A stretch of DNA of 64,000 nucleotides from Myxococcales bacterium (GTDB taxonomy: Bacteria > Myxococcota_A > Polyangia > Polyangiales > JAFGIB01): the NCBI GenBank assembly GCA_029880325.1, contig JAOUOP010000014.1, positions 1-64,000 on the forward strand, given 5' to 3'. Made by a program: the position numbers and the translations under genes. The notes below the pieces were generated by a model that did not search any database, was not told the DNA's origin, and saw nothing but the letters and a program-made list of their open reading frames with translations. Within the stretch, counting starts at the first letter, position 1. Every line of letters starts with the position of its first letter. Shown piece by piece: positions 1 through 7,736 of the stretch.

Positions 1-76
1 TGAGATGGCCGTGATCAACATCCGACGGCACCGATTCCATCCAGAATGGAACTACACAATCTCACCGAGGTCATAG
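1..76 (+). mobile_element. 3' end of an ISAzo13-like transposase (partial at left edge)
   Basis: The frame beginning at base 2 is open from the window edge and stops with TAG at 74-76. Its last residues read RFHPEWNYTISPR, which resembles the conserved C-terminus of ISAzo13-family (Rhodopirellula-type) transposases, where an F-H-x-x-W-N-Y-T-I-x-P-R tail is typical. Only about 24 codons are visible, so it cannot be said whether the gene to the left is intact. An IS91-like remnant lies 1 kb downstream, which fits a transposon-rich area. Confidence 0.45.
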
Positions 77-716
77 ACTTCGCCTGCACGCGCGAACCGA
101 TCGCCTTGTTTTTGCACGGGCCCTTAGGAAACCAAACGCCGCAAGCAGGCAGCCGCCCGATCGGAGTGCTTCGCCGATGCTGAGGTGGCCGCGCGTTGAT
201 GAGCGCGGTGCAGGCGCGTGCGCTCGGGTATCGTTGATCTGTTCACCCATCTTATCTCTCCGTTGGTTGTCGTCGGAGCACCCTCGATCGGGGCCCGAGT
301 CGACATCGGCGATGCCGACGACTGCGGCCATTGCAGATGGTGTGCCAGCCGCGGCGGGGGCCAAAAGCGCCCGGAATCGGAGAAATCAGTCCCGCTGCCG
401 AAGCCATTGAGAAGGCAAGGGTGGCCGCAGGAGGCAAGCGGCGCTCGGGCTAGGGGCGAACTTTGCCGTTGCCGCCATGTTGCTCCCCGCGGGGTTGACC
501 AGCGCTCCGAGCGAGGCCGCCGTCCCCAGCGTTTGCTTCCGCTCCCCCCGCGTCGGTCGTGGAATCGCTGCCCTGCCGCGACGGTGAGTCGAGCCCGGTC
601 GACGAGGAAGCTGCGCTGAGGCCCGGCCACAGCGCGAGGGCCGCCGCCCCGGTGCGACGTGATTGACGCGCCGGGTGACCGCAACGGACGGTGCCGATGA
701 AATCCCCCCGTGCTGG
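77..716. other. Intergenic stretch, no gene recognised
   Basis: Several overlapping open frames exist on both strands, as expected in GC-rich DNA. None has a recognisable domain, a signal peptide with a believable start, or a ribosome binding site. I see no tRNA-like structure. It probably belongs to the degraded area between the two transposase remnants. Confidence 0.4.
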
Positions 717-783
717 TGCTGGCTGCGAGACCACCGGCATAGGCCAAGACCCTTGGCCTATGCCGGTGGTCTCGCAGCCAGCA
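717..783. repeat. 67-bp perfect palindrome (32-nt arms, 3-nt loop)
   Basis: Bases 717-748 are the exact reverse complement of 752-783, with ACC between them. The arms begin TGCTGGCTGCGAGACCACC. There is no T-run behind either arm, so this is not a classical intrinsic terminator, although the RNA would form an extremely stable hairpin. No gene ends right beside it. A similar but shorter palindrome is at 4094-4147. It may be a terminator-like hairpin or an unoccupied relative of the structured elements elsewhere in the window. Confidence 0.85.
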
Positions 784-837
784 GTTTCAGCTCACTGCAG
801 GGGCCGGAAGTCGGTCGTGGGCGGACCGTGGATACCA

Positions 838-937
838 TTAGGCATCCCCAGTTTCAGCCATGTCGGCGCCTGGGGCCAGGCGTCTCGCTCTGCTGAGGCT
901 CCAAGCCCCGCGATTTCGCTGCCTTACAGCACGGCGG
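838..937. repeat. Imperfect 100-bp direct repeat, copy A
   Basis: This stretch matches 1234-1334 in the same orientation. Shared blocks are TTAGGCATCCCCAG, AGCCATGTC, GCTGAGGC and CAGCACGGCGG, in the same order and at nearly the same spacing. The two copies bracket the IS91-like transposase tail at 1077-1231. They may be a duplicated flank created by transposition or part of the element itself. No protein is recognised in either copy. Confidence 0.7.
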
Positions 938-1076
938 GGCGCATTAGCCAAAAAGCACGACCGTCCCAATTCTGGGACTTTTTCGCCTCCAGCGTGCACC
1001 GCCCCATCCAGGGCTCGCTCCCGCAGCGCCCAGCTCACCACACGCGTGTCCGCCCATCGAGTCGGCCCTGGCCCCC

Positions 1077-1231
1077 TCAGGCCGACTCAAACCCAAGCCA
1101 CTCGTTTCCAGGCGGCGGTCGGGCCGGTGCGATCGGCAGCGGCTCGGTCGGCAGCTTCAGACTCTTGAGGATGCGCCGGATCGCATCTGGCTTGAAGACA
1201 GCAGCCAACAGCCGCCTCGAACCGTAGGCAT
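1077..1231 (-). pseudogene. C-terminal remnant of an IS91-family transposase
   Basis: On the minus strand the frame ending at 1077 reads RRLLAAVFKPDAIRRILKSL followed by LPTEPLPIAPARPPP. This is the characteristic tail of IS91/IS801-type transposases (zinc-ribbon end, then L-A-x-x-x-x-P-x-x-I-x-x-I-L-x-x-L-x-L-P-T-x-x-x-P-x-A-P-A-R). Only about 50 residues remain. The catalytic HUH/Y2 part and the cysteine-rich N-terminus are absent, and the frame upstream is not recognisable. It is therefore a decayed mobile element, flanked by direct repeats at 838-937 and 1234-1334. Confidence 0.6.
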
Positions 1232-1233
1232 CT

Positions 1234-1334
1234 TTAGGCATCCCCAGGTTGAGCCATGTCAGCACCGGATGCGAGGCCTCCCGCACCGCTGAGGCCCCAA
1301 ACCCCCACGATTCCGCCGCCCTGCAGCACGGCGG
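1234..1334. repeat. Imperfect 100-bp direct repeat, copy B
   Basis: Second copy of the repeat at 838-937, on the other side of the IS91-like remnant. The copies differ by scattered substitutions and a few 1-nt indels, so the duplication is not recent. Confidence 0.7.
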
Positions 1335-1364
1335 CTACTTGCCGAGTGCCAAAGCGGGGGCATC

Positions 1365-1505
1365 GTGGACCACGCGGCCGCGATCGACGCCATCCTCAAG
1401 GTCTCCCAGAAGCTGCGCACGCTGCTCGCGTGTGACGGCGCGGCTGCTGCGCGCCTCGACCTCGACCGCTTCCTGCGGGTGCAGCAAGCGGAGTCTTCGC
1501 TGTGA
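1365..1505 (+). CDS. Hypothetical small protein (46 aa) or C-terminal remnant
   Basis: A GTG-started frame encodes 46 residues beginning VDHAAAIDAILKVSQKLRTL and ending VQQAESSL. The frame is open further upstream, so this may be the tail of a larger gene disrupted by the transposon debris to its left. Support comes from its end: its stop TGA (1503-1505) overlaps the GTG start of the next gene in a GTGA motif, the usual arrangement for translational coupling. The predicted product is mostly helical and charged. No family is recognised. Confidence 0.3.
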   Translation: MDHAAAIDAILKVSQKLRTLLACDGAAAARLDLDRFLRVQQAESSL

Positions 1506-1891
1506 CGCAACATTGTCGACGTTCGTGGTTTGTAGCGGGTGGTCTGTGGCTCGTGGCGATCCTCTTCGCCAGCGATGGTGCCCTCTCCGGAAGGGCCCAC
1601 GCGCAAGAGGCCGAGGATGTCGAGATTGTCCACAGCATCGCGCAACGCACCGGCATCGAGCCCGAGCTTCTGCTCAATCCAGAGGCCCACCGGGCGCGCG
1701 AAGCCGAACGCGTTGCTGCGCGGCGGGCCGAGGCGCTGGCGCCGCTCCAGCAGACGCCCCCGCAATGGCTTCAGGAAGAGCTGGATGCCGTGCAGCGCAA
1801 GCAGGCCTCAGGTCACCTTGCGCCCAATCTGCCCGCGGCGTTCACGGCGTTCACGCTGCCAGGCGATCGGAATGGCGAAACGCTAGTCTAG
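1502..1891 (+). CDS. Small secreted protein, function unknown
   Basis: 129 residues from a GTG start that overlaps the preceding stop by 4 nt. Residues 1-33 form a Sec signal peptide: a basic start (RR), a hydrophobic stretch around GGLWLVAILFA, and a likely cleavage site AHA-QE. The mature part is rich in Glu, Arg and Ala, with a predicted amphipathic helix, and ends in a Pro/Leu-rich tail. No domain is recognised. The stop TAG (1889-1891) lies in the left arm of the structured element at 1888-2046, so the mRNA would end in that structure. A periplasmic helical protein is a reasonable guess. Confidence 0.5.
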   Translation: MTQHCRRSWFVAGGLWLVAILFASDGALSGRAHAQEAEDVEIVHSIAQRTGIEPELLLNPEAHRAREAERVAARRAEALAPLQQTPPQWLQEELDAVQRKQASGHLAPNLPAAFTAFTLPGDRNGETLV

Positions 1892-2046
1892 GTGGGAGTG
1901 CTGAGCCGATGATCGGGGTCGATACGATGCCAGATGCAAGGACGGCCTCCGCCGGAATACTCGGTGTATTTCAAGGGGACCGGACGCCGCAGCTGGCGCC
2001 GTAGCGGTCCCGAGAGCGGATCATGACTCCCGCCGAGCACTTCTAG
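1888..2046 (+). repeat. Structured intergenic element, subfamily 2, copy 1
   Basis: About 148 nt align without gaps to the element at 49276-49445, with seven substitutions that I count. Inside are the apical hairpin AATAC-TCGGT-GTATT followed by TCAAGG, and pairs ATGATC/GATCAT further out. The right arm (2026-2046) carries ACTCCCGCCGAGCAC, the terminal inverted repeat of the other copy. The left arm is shortened: CTAG at 1888-1891 is followed directly by GTGGGAGT, so part of the stem is lost. It directly follows the small secreted protein gene and is oriented with it. Confidence 0.75.
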
Positions 2047-2129
2047 GACTTTCGATCAGGCCACCGCGACTCGCGGACGCGCTTGCCGCTCGCGAAGGGC
2101 CCGTTGTAGCCTTCCACCGGGAGGCCAAC

Positions 2130-3500
2130 ATGGACAAATGGGACGTCATCGTGGTCGGAGCTCGGTGCGCAGGAGCGGCGACCGCAGCGTTCTTGGCGCG
2201 AGCCGGAGTGCGGACCCTCTGCCTGGAGCGCTCGAAGCTGTCGAGCGACCACGTGCTGTCGACCCACTACGTCCAACCGCCGGGTATGGACGTACTCGAC
2301 GAGCTGGGCGTGGGCACGCGGGTTCGCGAGCTGAGTCCGCCCAGCCGCCGACCCATGGCGGTCATGGAGATGGAGCACATCTACTCCAACTACGCAGACG
2401 GCCGCGCCGCCCACTGCATCCGGCGCTTCGTGCTCGACCCGCTGATCCAGGAAGCGGCAGCCCAGAGCGGCGCCACCCTGCGCGAGCAGGCCAAGGTGGT
2501 GGAGTTGGTCAAGGAAGGCGAACGCGTCGCCGGCGTGGTGGTGGAGACCCCGAGCGGCCGCGAGACCCTGCGCGCCGATCTGGTCATCGGCGCCGACGGC
2601 AAGGACTCGACCGTCGCCAAGCTCACCGGCGTCGAGCGCTACGAGGTATTCACCCTCGACCGGGCCGGCTACTGGGCCTATTTCCCGGCGCCCGACATCT
2701 GGTGGGATCGGGAGCACTACGACTGCGACGGCATCATCGCCTTCGAGGGCGACAACCTGCGTTACGTCTTTCAATGCGATGACAATCTGCTGCTACTGGC
2801 AGCCGTACCGCCCGCGGCCGAGGCGCGCAGCTGGGGCAAAGACCACCGTGAGCGCCTGCAGCACGCGCTCGAGGCCTGCGAGCTGACCGCACCACTGGCG
2901 CGCGGCGCACAGCCGGTCGGCGACGTGATCGGATTGCTGAAGTACGAGTCATTTTTCAGGCGACCGATCGGACCGGGCTTCGCCCTCGTGGGTGACGCGG
3001 GTCTGACCCTCGACTTCGTGACCGGCCAGGGAATCGCCCAGGGCCTGCTCAACGCCAAGGCCCTGGCCGAGGCGGTCGTGGCGGGCCGCGACGAGGCCTA
3101 CGAGCGCTACTGGCGCCAGCGCGACGCCGACGTGATGCCGCTTTTCTTGGATGCCAAACGCATTGGAAGCGTCGGCTTCAACAATGCCTTCACCCAGCTG
3201 CTCTTCCGCGGCGCGTCCAAGGTAGGCGACCTGGATAGCTTCTGCGCGATCATGGATCGACGCCACTCCCCCTTCGAACTGGCGCCCCAGTCCAGCTTGT
3301 TTCGCTGGGTGCTCGGCGACGTCCTGCGCCTGCGCTTTGGGGCGGTCAAGCCCTTTCTGGAGATGGGCAAGACCCTGGGCGAACACCAGAAGCTGTGCGA
3401 TGAATACAGTGCCCGCGCGGCCGAATCGGCCGAGGGCTGGGACCAATTGCCCGCCTGGCCGATGGATGCCATGGGTAGCCTGAGGCCACGACCCGCATGA
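2130..3500 (+). CDS. FAD-dependent oxidoreductase (geranylgeranyl reductase / PHBH-like)
   Basis: 456 residues, started by ATG with GGGAGG eight bases upstream. The N-terminal Rossmann motif is VVGARCAGAATAAFLARAG (residues 8-26), a variant of GxGxxG. The middle has the DG motif IGADGKDSTVAKL (about 150-162), and the FAD ribityl motif VGDAGLTLDFVTGQGIAQGL lies near residue 300. These three place it in the aromatic-hydroxylase / geranylgeranyl-reductase superfamily of single-component flavoproteins. The substrate cannot be told from sequence. No signal peptide; cytoplasmic. It overlaps the next gene by 4 nt (ATGA), so the two are probably translated together. Confidence 0.85.
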   Translation: MDKWDVIVVGARCAGAATAAFLARAGVRTLCLERSKLSSDHVLSTHYVQPPGMDVLDELGVGTRVRELSPPSRRPMAVMEMEHIYSNYADGRAAHCIRRFVLDPLIQEAAAQSGATLREQAKVVELVKEGERVAGVVVETPSGRETLRADLVIGADGKDSTVAKLTGVERYEVFTLDRAGYWAYFPAPDIWWDREHYDCDGIIAFEGDNLRYVFQCDDNLLLLAAVPPAAEARSWGKDHRERLQHALEACELTAPLARGAQPVGDVIGLLKYESFFRRPIGPGFALVGDAGLTLDFVTGQGIAQGLLNAKALAEAVVAGRDEAYERYWRQRDADVMPLFLDAKRIGSVGFNNAFTQLLFRGASKVGDLDSFCAIMDRRHSPFELAPQSSLFRWVLGDVLRLRFGAVKPFLEMGKTLGEHQKLCDEYSARAAESAEGWDQLPAWPMDAMGSLRPRPA

Positions 3501-4048
3501 CACTCGGACCCACCCTCGAAACACCGCGCCTGCTCCTTCGACCCCCAGCCGCCGAGGACTTCGACGCCTTCGCGGCATTCGCCGCCGACGAGGAAGCGAC
3601 GCGCTATCTGGGCGGTGCCCAGGCGCGCGCCGGCGCCTGGCGCTCCTGGTCGCTGATCGCTGGCGCCTGGATCACACGTGGCTATTCGATGTTCTCGGTG
3701 ATCGAAAAGAGCAGCGGCCGCTGGCTGGGCAGGGTCGGCCCGTGGATGCCCGAGGGTTGGCCCGGCACCGAGGTCGGCTGGGGCATCGTGGCCGAGGCCC
3801 AGCAACGGGGCTTCGGACGCGAAGCCGCCGAAGCGAGCATCGACTGGGCCTTCGATCACGGCGGCTTCAAGGAAGTGATTCACTGCATCGAGCGCGAAAA
3901 CCGTCCCTCGATCGCGCTGGCCAGGAGCCTGGGTTCGGAGCTGATGCGCCGCGACGTGCAGGCGCCACCGCCCTTCAAGGTGCGCTGGGACATCTACGGC
4001 CAGAGCCGCGAGCAATGGCGCGAACAGCGCGCCCAGCTCACACGCTGA
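3497..4048 (+). CDS. GNAT family N-acetyltransferase (RimJ/RimL type)
   Basis: 183 residues. The N-terminus, LETPRLLLRPPAAEDFDAFA, is the typical opening of RimJ/RimL-like GNAT enzymes, which acetylate amino groups of proteins or small molecules using acetyl-CoA. The acetyl-CoA pyrophosphate loop corresponds to QQRGFGREAAEA near residue 115, and VIHCIERENRPSIALARSLG is the usual late strand and helix. The start codon overlaps the stop of the flavoprotein gene (ATGA), so it is the second gene of a two-gene operon. The acceptor substrate is unknown. Confidence 0.85.
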   Translation: MTLGPTLETPRLLLRPPAAEDFDAFAAFAADEEATRYLGGAQARAGAWRSWSLIAGAWITRGYSMFSVIEKSSGRWLGRVGPWMPEGWPGTEVGWGIVAEAQQRGFGREAAEASIDWAFDHGGFKEVIHCIERENRPSIALARSLGSELMRRDVQAPPPFKVRWDIYGQSREQWREQRAQLTR

Positions 4049-4093
4049 GGAACACACGGGCGGCGCCTGCCCTACACCGAGCCGCACTGCGAG

Positions 4094-4147
4094 TGCCCGC
4101 GCCAGCATTGCATGACCAGATCTGGCCATGCAATGCTGGCGCGGGCA
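4094..4147. terminator. 54-bp palindrome between convergent genes, likely bidirectional terminator
   Basis: Bases 4094-4114 (TGCCCGCGCCAGCATTGCATG) are the exact complement of 4127-4147, and the centre CCAGATCTGG is itself palindromic, with one A/C mismatch pair. The structure lies 45 nt behind the GNAT gene and faces the AraC gene from the other side. There is no T-run. Its position between convergent 3' ends suggests transcription termination or mRNA 3'-end protection in both directions. Confidence 0.6.
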
Positions 4148-4576
4148 AGCGGCAGGAGTGTGACATTTGCGTCGTGCATGCCGTGCAGTCCGCCGCGACA
4201 GCGTTGCCAGGGCGCGCGGCCGTTGTCCACGACGCTGCAGCCGCTCGAGAATCGAAAGCCCGCGCGAACGTCGCTTCCCCGAGCGCACGTGGCGCCCTGG
4301 TTGTGCCGGCAGGACCGTGGCGCGGGGCTTGGCACACCCATTGCTTGTTTCGACCCTGCCATGTTGCGAATGCCAGGGAAGCGGTTGGCCTTTTGGGTCG
4401 CTGACCACCAGACGGTGATGCGCGCCCTCGGGGGACCGTGCACGGTTCCGTGGCCGGCGGGTGCTCGCGCACGCCCCCCACGCGATCGCGCGCGATCGAC
4501 CCACACTGCGGCGCCTCCGCCCGACGCACTCAACTCCGAGATGGCGAGCCATGAGCCGCTCGATGGCCCGCTGTGA
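4148..4576. other. Intergenic stretch, no gene recognised
   Basis: About 430 nt between the palindrome and the end of the AraC gene. Open frames on both strands show no domain and no plausible start. A short palindromic run GCGATCGCGCGCGATCG at about 4482-4498 is the only visible structure. Confidence 0.4.
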
Positions 4577-5704
4577 TCAACCCGTCGGCACCTGCCCTGC
4601 CGCCTGCCGGTGCTGGCGCGGCGTGCTGCCCGTCCAGCGTTTGAAGGCGCGGTAGAACACGCTGAGGTCGGAGAAACCGAGCAGCTCGGCGATGTCTTCG
4701 TAGCTGCGCTCGCTGTGCTCCACGTAATGCAGCGCCATGCTCTCGCGCAGCTCGTCGAGCAGGGCCTTGAAGCTGCTGTCGTGACCCTCGAGGCGCCGGC
4801 GCAGGGTGCGCGGACTCATGTGCAGGGAGTGGGCCAGGCGGTCGAGGCTGACCTGGCCCTGCTCGAGCTGCTGGGCGATGGCCTGGCGCGCCTGTTGGAT
4901 GAACGGCGGATCGCTCGGCAGCGCGCGCAAGAGGTGCTCGGCATGCTGCTCGAGGACTTGGCCCAGTTGCGGATCGGCGCCGGGCGGGCGCGCGTCGAGG
5001 GCGGCGACCGGAAAGATGATTTCGTTTTGCTCCTGGTCACAGCGCACGGCGCAGCCGAAGTGCTCCCGGTAGGCCGCCTCCGGAATGCGCGCGCCGTGGC
5101 GGAAACGCACCTCGATGACTTCGTGTTGAGGAAGCTCGTGGCGCAAGCTCAGCACCGCGGTCAAAAACGAACGCTCCAGATCGGCGTGCGGAAAGGGGTG
5201 CTCGCCGTCGCGCCACAGGCGAAAGTGGGCGCGGCCCTCGAGTTCGGTCAGCGAGAGCCGGGCGTGATCGTCGAGCAGGTGCACGAAGCGCTCGGCCCGC
5301 AATACGCACTCGCGCACGCTACCGCTGTGACGCAGGAGGTACTCGAAGACGCCGCTGGCGCCCGGCTGCAACAGCGCCGCCACGCGCAGACCAATGGCCG
5401 GGTCACCGCTCAGCTCGACGGCTGCTTCCCAGAAGGCTGCGCTGGCACCGGCGACCAGTCGCCCCGATTCCTGCTCCAGCTGCGAGCGCCGGATACCCGC
5501 CCGGCGCAGCATGGTCTCGACGTCGTGGCCTGCTTGCGCAAGCACCTCCACGACGGGTGCCAGCTGCAACACCGACACCGTTCCGGGGATCGCGCTGCGC
5601 GGGGGCACGGGCCCATGCTCCCACGGCATCGCCTCGCTGACCACCTGCCACGGTGGCCATGGCCAAGATGGGGCACGGGCGGCTGGATTCGCGGAGCTCT
5701 GCAC
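4577..5704 (-). CDS. AraC-family transcriptional regulator (arabinose-binding-domain type)
   Basis: 375 residues from the GTG at 5704, which follows the previous stop (5706-5708) by one base and has GGGAGAG upstream; an ATG at 5629 is an alternative. Residues about 50-240 match the PF12625-type ligand-binding domain of OruR/ArgR-like regulators (VLAQAGHDVETMLRRAGI near the start). The C-terminal 100 residues are a double helix-turn-helix AraC domain: SLDRLAHSLHMSPRTLRRRL, then YEDIAELLGFSDLSVFYRAF and FKRWTGSTPRQHR. The ligand is unknown. It lies in one operon with the secreted protein upstream. Confidence 0.85.
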   Translation of the reverse strand: MQSSANPAARAPSWPWPPWQVVSEAMPWEHGPVPPRSAIPGTVSVLQLAPVVEVLAQAGHDVETMLRRAGIRRSQLEQESGRLVAGASAAFWEAAVELSGDPAIGLRVAALLQPGASGVFEYLLRHSGSVRECVLRAERFVHLLDDHARLSLTELEGRAHFRLWRDGEHPFPHADLERSFLTAVLSLRHELPQHEVIEVRFRHGARIPEAAYREHFGCAVRCDQEQNEIIFPVAALDARPPGADPQLGQVLEQHAEHLLRALPSDPPFIQQARQAIAQQLEQGQVSLDRLAHSLHMSPRTLRRRLEGHDSSFKALLDELRESMALHYVEHSERSYEDIAELLGFSDLSVFYRAFKRWTGSTPRQHRQAAGQVPTG

Positions 5705-5705
5705 C

Positions 5706-6545
5706 TCAACTCTCCCAGTTGACACCGACGGTGACGCCGGCGCGGTGGTTTCCGTCGACGTCGGGGATGAAGAAGAAGTGCAGCGGCAGATAAAGGTCGC
5801 CGGCGGTGGGTGTCCAGCCGGCGGCGACGATCATGTGCGCCGCCTTTTCCTTGATAGGCAAGAGATTGATGCCCACCCCGGTCTGAAAAGACCGCTTGAA
5901 CTCAAAGCCGAGCATGAGGTTCGCGGCGGGGAAAACCTTGCTCTGCTCCAGCCCCGAGATCATGATGTTGCCGAGCAGCAGCACGTTGAGCCAGCTGGTG
6001 CCCGGGATGCGCTGGGTGGCTTCATAGCCGAGCAGGAATTGGTGCGGATTGCGCACCTCGTACTTGCGTTCGAGGCTGCTGTCGGGGTCGTCGGCATCGA
6101 CGGGGCGGTCGTGGTTGGCCAGGTAGAGGTAGCCCAGCCGAAAACCGTGCATGAACCTCGGCATCTCTTCGTCGCCCGCCTTGGGTGGCGCGCCGGAAAC
6201 GCGGTCCTTGCGCATGGCCGTCTCGGCCACCAGCGTCATCTCCAGGCGCCCGGCGCCGGATTCCACAGCCGCCTCGGACTCGGACTCGGGGGCAGCGTCG
6301 ACCAGGTGGTCCGGCGCAGGGGGAGCCTCTTCGACCTCGGCCTCCTCCCCGGAGACGCGCTCGGCATCGGCGGCCGCCCCGGGTGGGACCTGGGGGGCCG
6401 ACCCGGGGGCGACCGGGGGCGCGGCCAGGGCGTGGGCTGGGCTGCCGACGAAGGCAACCACGGCGGCCAGGCGCAGACACGCGACGCGGAACAATCCGCG
6501 ACGCAGGCGAATGGGCAGGGTTCGGTTTTCGTTTCGCTGGTCCAT
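5706..6545 (-). CDS. Predicted secreted / outer-membrane-associated protein
   Basis: 279 residues from the ATG at 6545 (an in-frame ATG at 6557 is possible). A signal peptide spans about residues 10-40, with hydrophobic core ACLRLAAVVAFVGSPAHALA. A Pro/Ala/Glu-rich linker follows (to about 95). The rest has alternating strands such as FRLGYLYLANHD, LNVLLLGNIMISGL, NLMLGFEFKRSFQTGVGINL and YLPLHFFFIPDV, and ends in aromatic/hydrophobic VGVNWES. This suggests a small beta-barrel or periplasmic beta-rich protein. No named family is recognised. The AraC gene follows after one base. Confidence 0.6.
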   Translation of the reverse strand: MDQRNENRTLPIRLRRGLFRVACLRLAAVVAFVGSPAHALAAPPVAPGSAPQVPPGAAADAERVSGEEAEVEEAPPAPDHLVDAAPESESEAAVESGAGRLEMTLVAETAMRKDRVSGAPPKAGDEEMPRFMHGFRLGYLYLANHDRPVDADDPDSSLERKYEVRNPHQFLLGYEATQRIPGTSWLNVLLLGNIMISGLEQSKVFPAANLMLGFEFKRSFQTGVGINLLPIKEKAAHMIVAAGWTPTAGDLYLPLHFFFIPDVDGNHRAGVTVGVNWES

Positions 6546-6686
6546 GAACCCGAGCATCGCCGGCAGCGCCGAGGGCTTCCTTGATGCCGGTGGCCCAAGT
6601 TTTTGCCCGGGTGGCCAAAATCCCCGCCCGAAGCCAACAGAGCACCACAAATAAAGAACGTGCTTCACATCAGTGCACCTACACGT

Positions 6687-6692
6687 TAGAAT
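6687..6692 (+). promoter_or_regulatory. TAGAAT -10 hexamer, leaderless promoter for the hydrolase gene
   Basis: TAGAAT ends six bases before the ATG at 6699. A CTTCAC lies 18 bases upstream as a possible -35. At this spacing transcription would begin at or next to the start codon, so the mRNA would be leaderless. No Shine-Dalgarno is visible. Confidence 0.5.
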
Positions 6693-6698
6693 GTTGGG

Positions 6699-7703
6699 AT
6701 GGATGCAGCCACCGACGCGCGCTTCGTGCGCTCTTTTGGAGAACCACCCCGCAGCCTGCGCGTGCAGGCCAACGGCGTGGAGCTGCACCTGCTGGAGTGG
6801 GGCGATGCGTCGGCCCAGCCGGTGTTGATGGTGCACGGCATGCGCGGCCACGCGCGCTGGTTTACGCCGGTGGGTCCGGCCGTGGGCGCGCGCTACCGGG
6901 CGCTGTCGCTGGACCTGCGGGGCCACGGCGAAAGCGGCCACGTGGGCCCCTACGGCCCCATGACCTTCTCCGACGACGTCGCGGCGCTGGTCGACACCAT
7001 GGGGCTCGAACACCCGATCTTGGTGGGCCACTCCATGGGCGGCAGCGTGACCACGCGCGCCGCGGGCCTGCTCGGCGAGCGCATCGCCGGGCTCGTGGTG
7101 GTGGACTCGGGCTTCGGCCCGCCGCCGGAGCGCGCGGGCAATCCCGGAGCGCCTGGGCCGGACGCCAGGGCCTGGTCGCGCGAACGGGAGACCGAGGCGC
7201 CCCGCGAGCGGCGCATCTTCGAGGACTGGCCAAGCGCCCGCGCCCGCTTCGAGCTACGCCCCGGCGGCACCATCGCCAGCGCCGAGATGCTCGACCACCT
7301 GGCCTTCCACGCCCTGGAGCCCCTCGACGCCGGGCGCTACCGCTGGCGTTTTGCACCGGACATGCGCCATCGCGGCCCGGGACCCGGTGCGCGCCCCGGT
7401 GTACGCCCGCCAATGCCCTCCACCCCCTTTCCCGAGCTGCGCGTGCCGGTCGCAGCGATCTTCGGCGGTCAGAGTCCGATTCGTGGCCGCACCGACCTGG
7501 CCAACTACAAAGATCGCTTCGCCGGCGCGACCTGGACGGCGGTCGAGGAGATCGAGCACGTCCACCACCACGTCTTCGTGGACGACGCGGCGGCCTTCAA
7601 TCCGGTGCTGATGAAGTACCTCGATCGCATGGCGACCGAAGCGGTGCCGACGCGGCGCGAGACCTCCCCGGCACCTGCGCGGGCTTGCACCAGCGCGCCG
7701 TAG
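6699..7703 (+). CDS. Alpha/beta hydrolase
   Basis: 334 residues. Features of the alpha/beta-hydrolase fold are the oxyanion-hole motif MVHGMRGHARWF (about 47-58), the nucleophile elbow VGHSMGGS (about 108-115; Ser is the nucleophile), and a late His in the region EHVHHHVFVDD (near 290). The acid is probably an Asp in a mid-C-terminal strand. No signal peptide, so cytoplasmic esterase, haloperoxidase-like or epoxide-hydrolase-like activity is possible; the substrate is unknown. It converges on the aminotransferase gene, with 33 bases between stops. The C-terminal 25 residues are low-complexity. Confidence 0.8.
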   Translation: MDAATDARFVRSFGEPPRSLRVQANGVELHLLEWGDASAQPVLMVHGMRGHARWFTPVGPAVGARYRALSLDLRGHGESGHVGPYGPMTFSDDVAALVDTMGLEHPILVGHSMGGSVTTRAAGLLGERIAGLVVVDSGFGPPPERAGNPGAPGPDARAWSRERETEAPRERRIFEDWPSARARFELRPGGTIASAEMLDHLAFHALEPLDAGRYRWRFAPDMRHRGPGPGARPGVRPPMPSTPFPELRVPVAAIFGGQSPIRGRTDLANYKDRFAGATWTAVEEIEHVHHHVFVDDAAAFNPVLMKYLDRMATEAVPTRRETSPAPARACTSAP

Positions 7704-7736
7704 CGGCCCTTCCTGACGCGCGGGGCCGACCGACCC

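Noticed and set aside
77..716. Overlapping frames of 60-200 codons on both strands
   Set aside because: No start signal, domain or conserved motif, and the composition is that of GC-rich noncoding DNA.
4148..4576. Several frames of up to 150 codons
   Set aside because: No recognisable protein feature; they overlap each other on both strands and lie between convergent genes.
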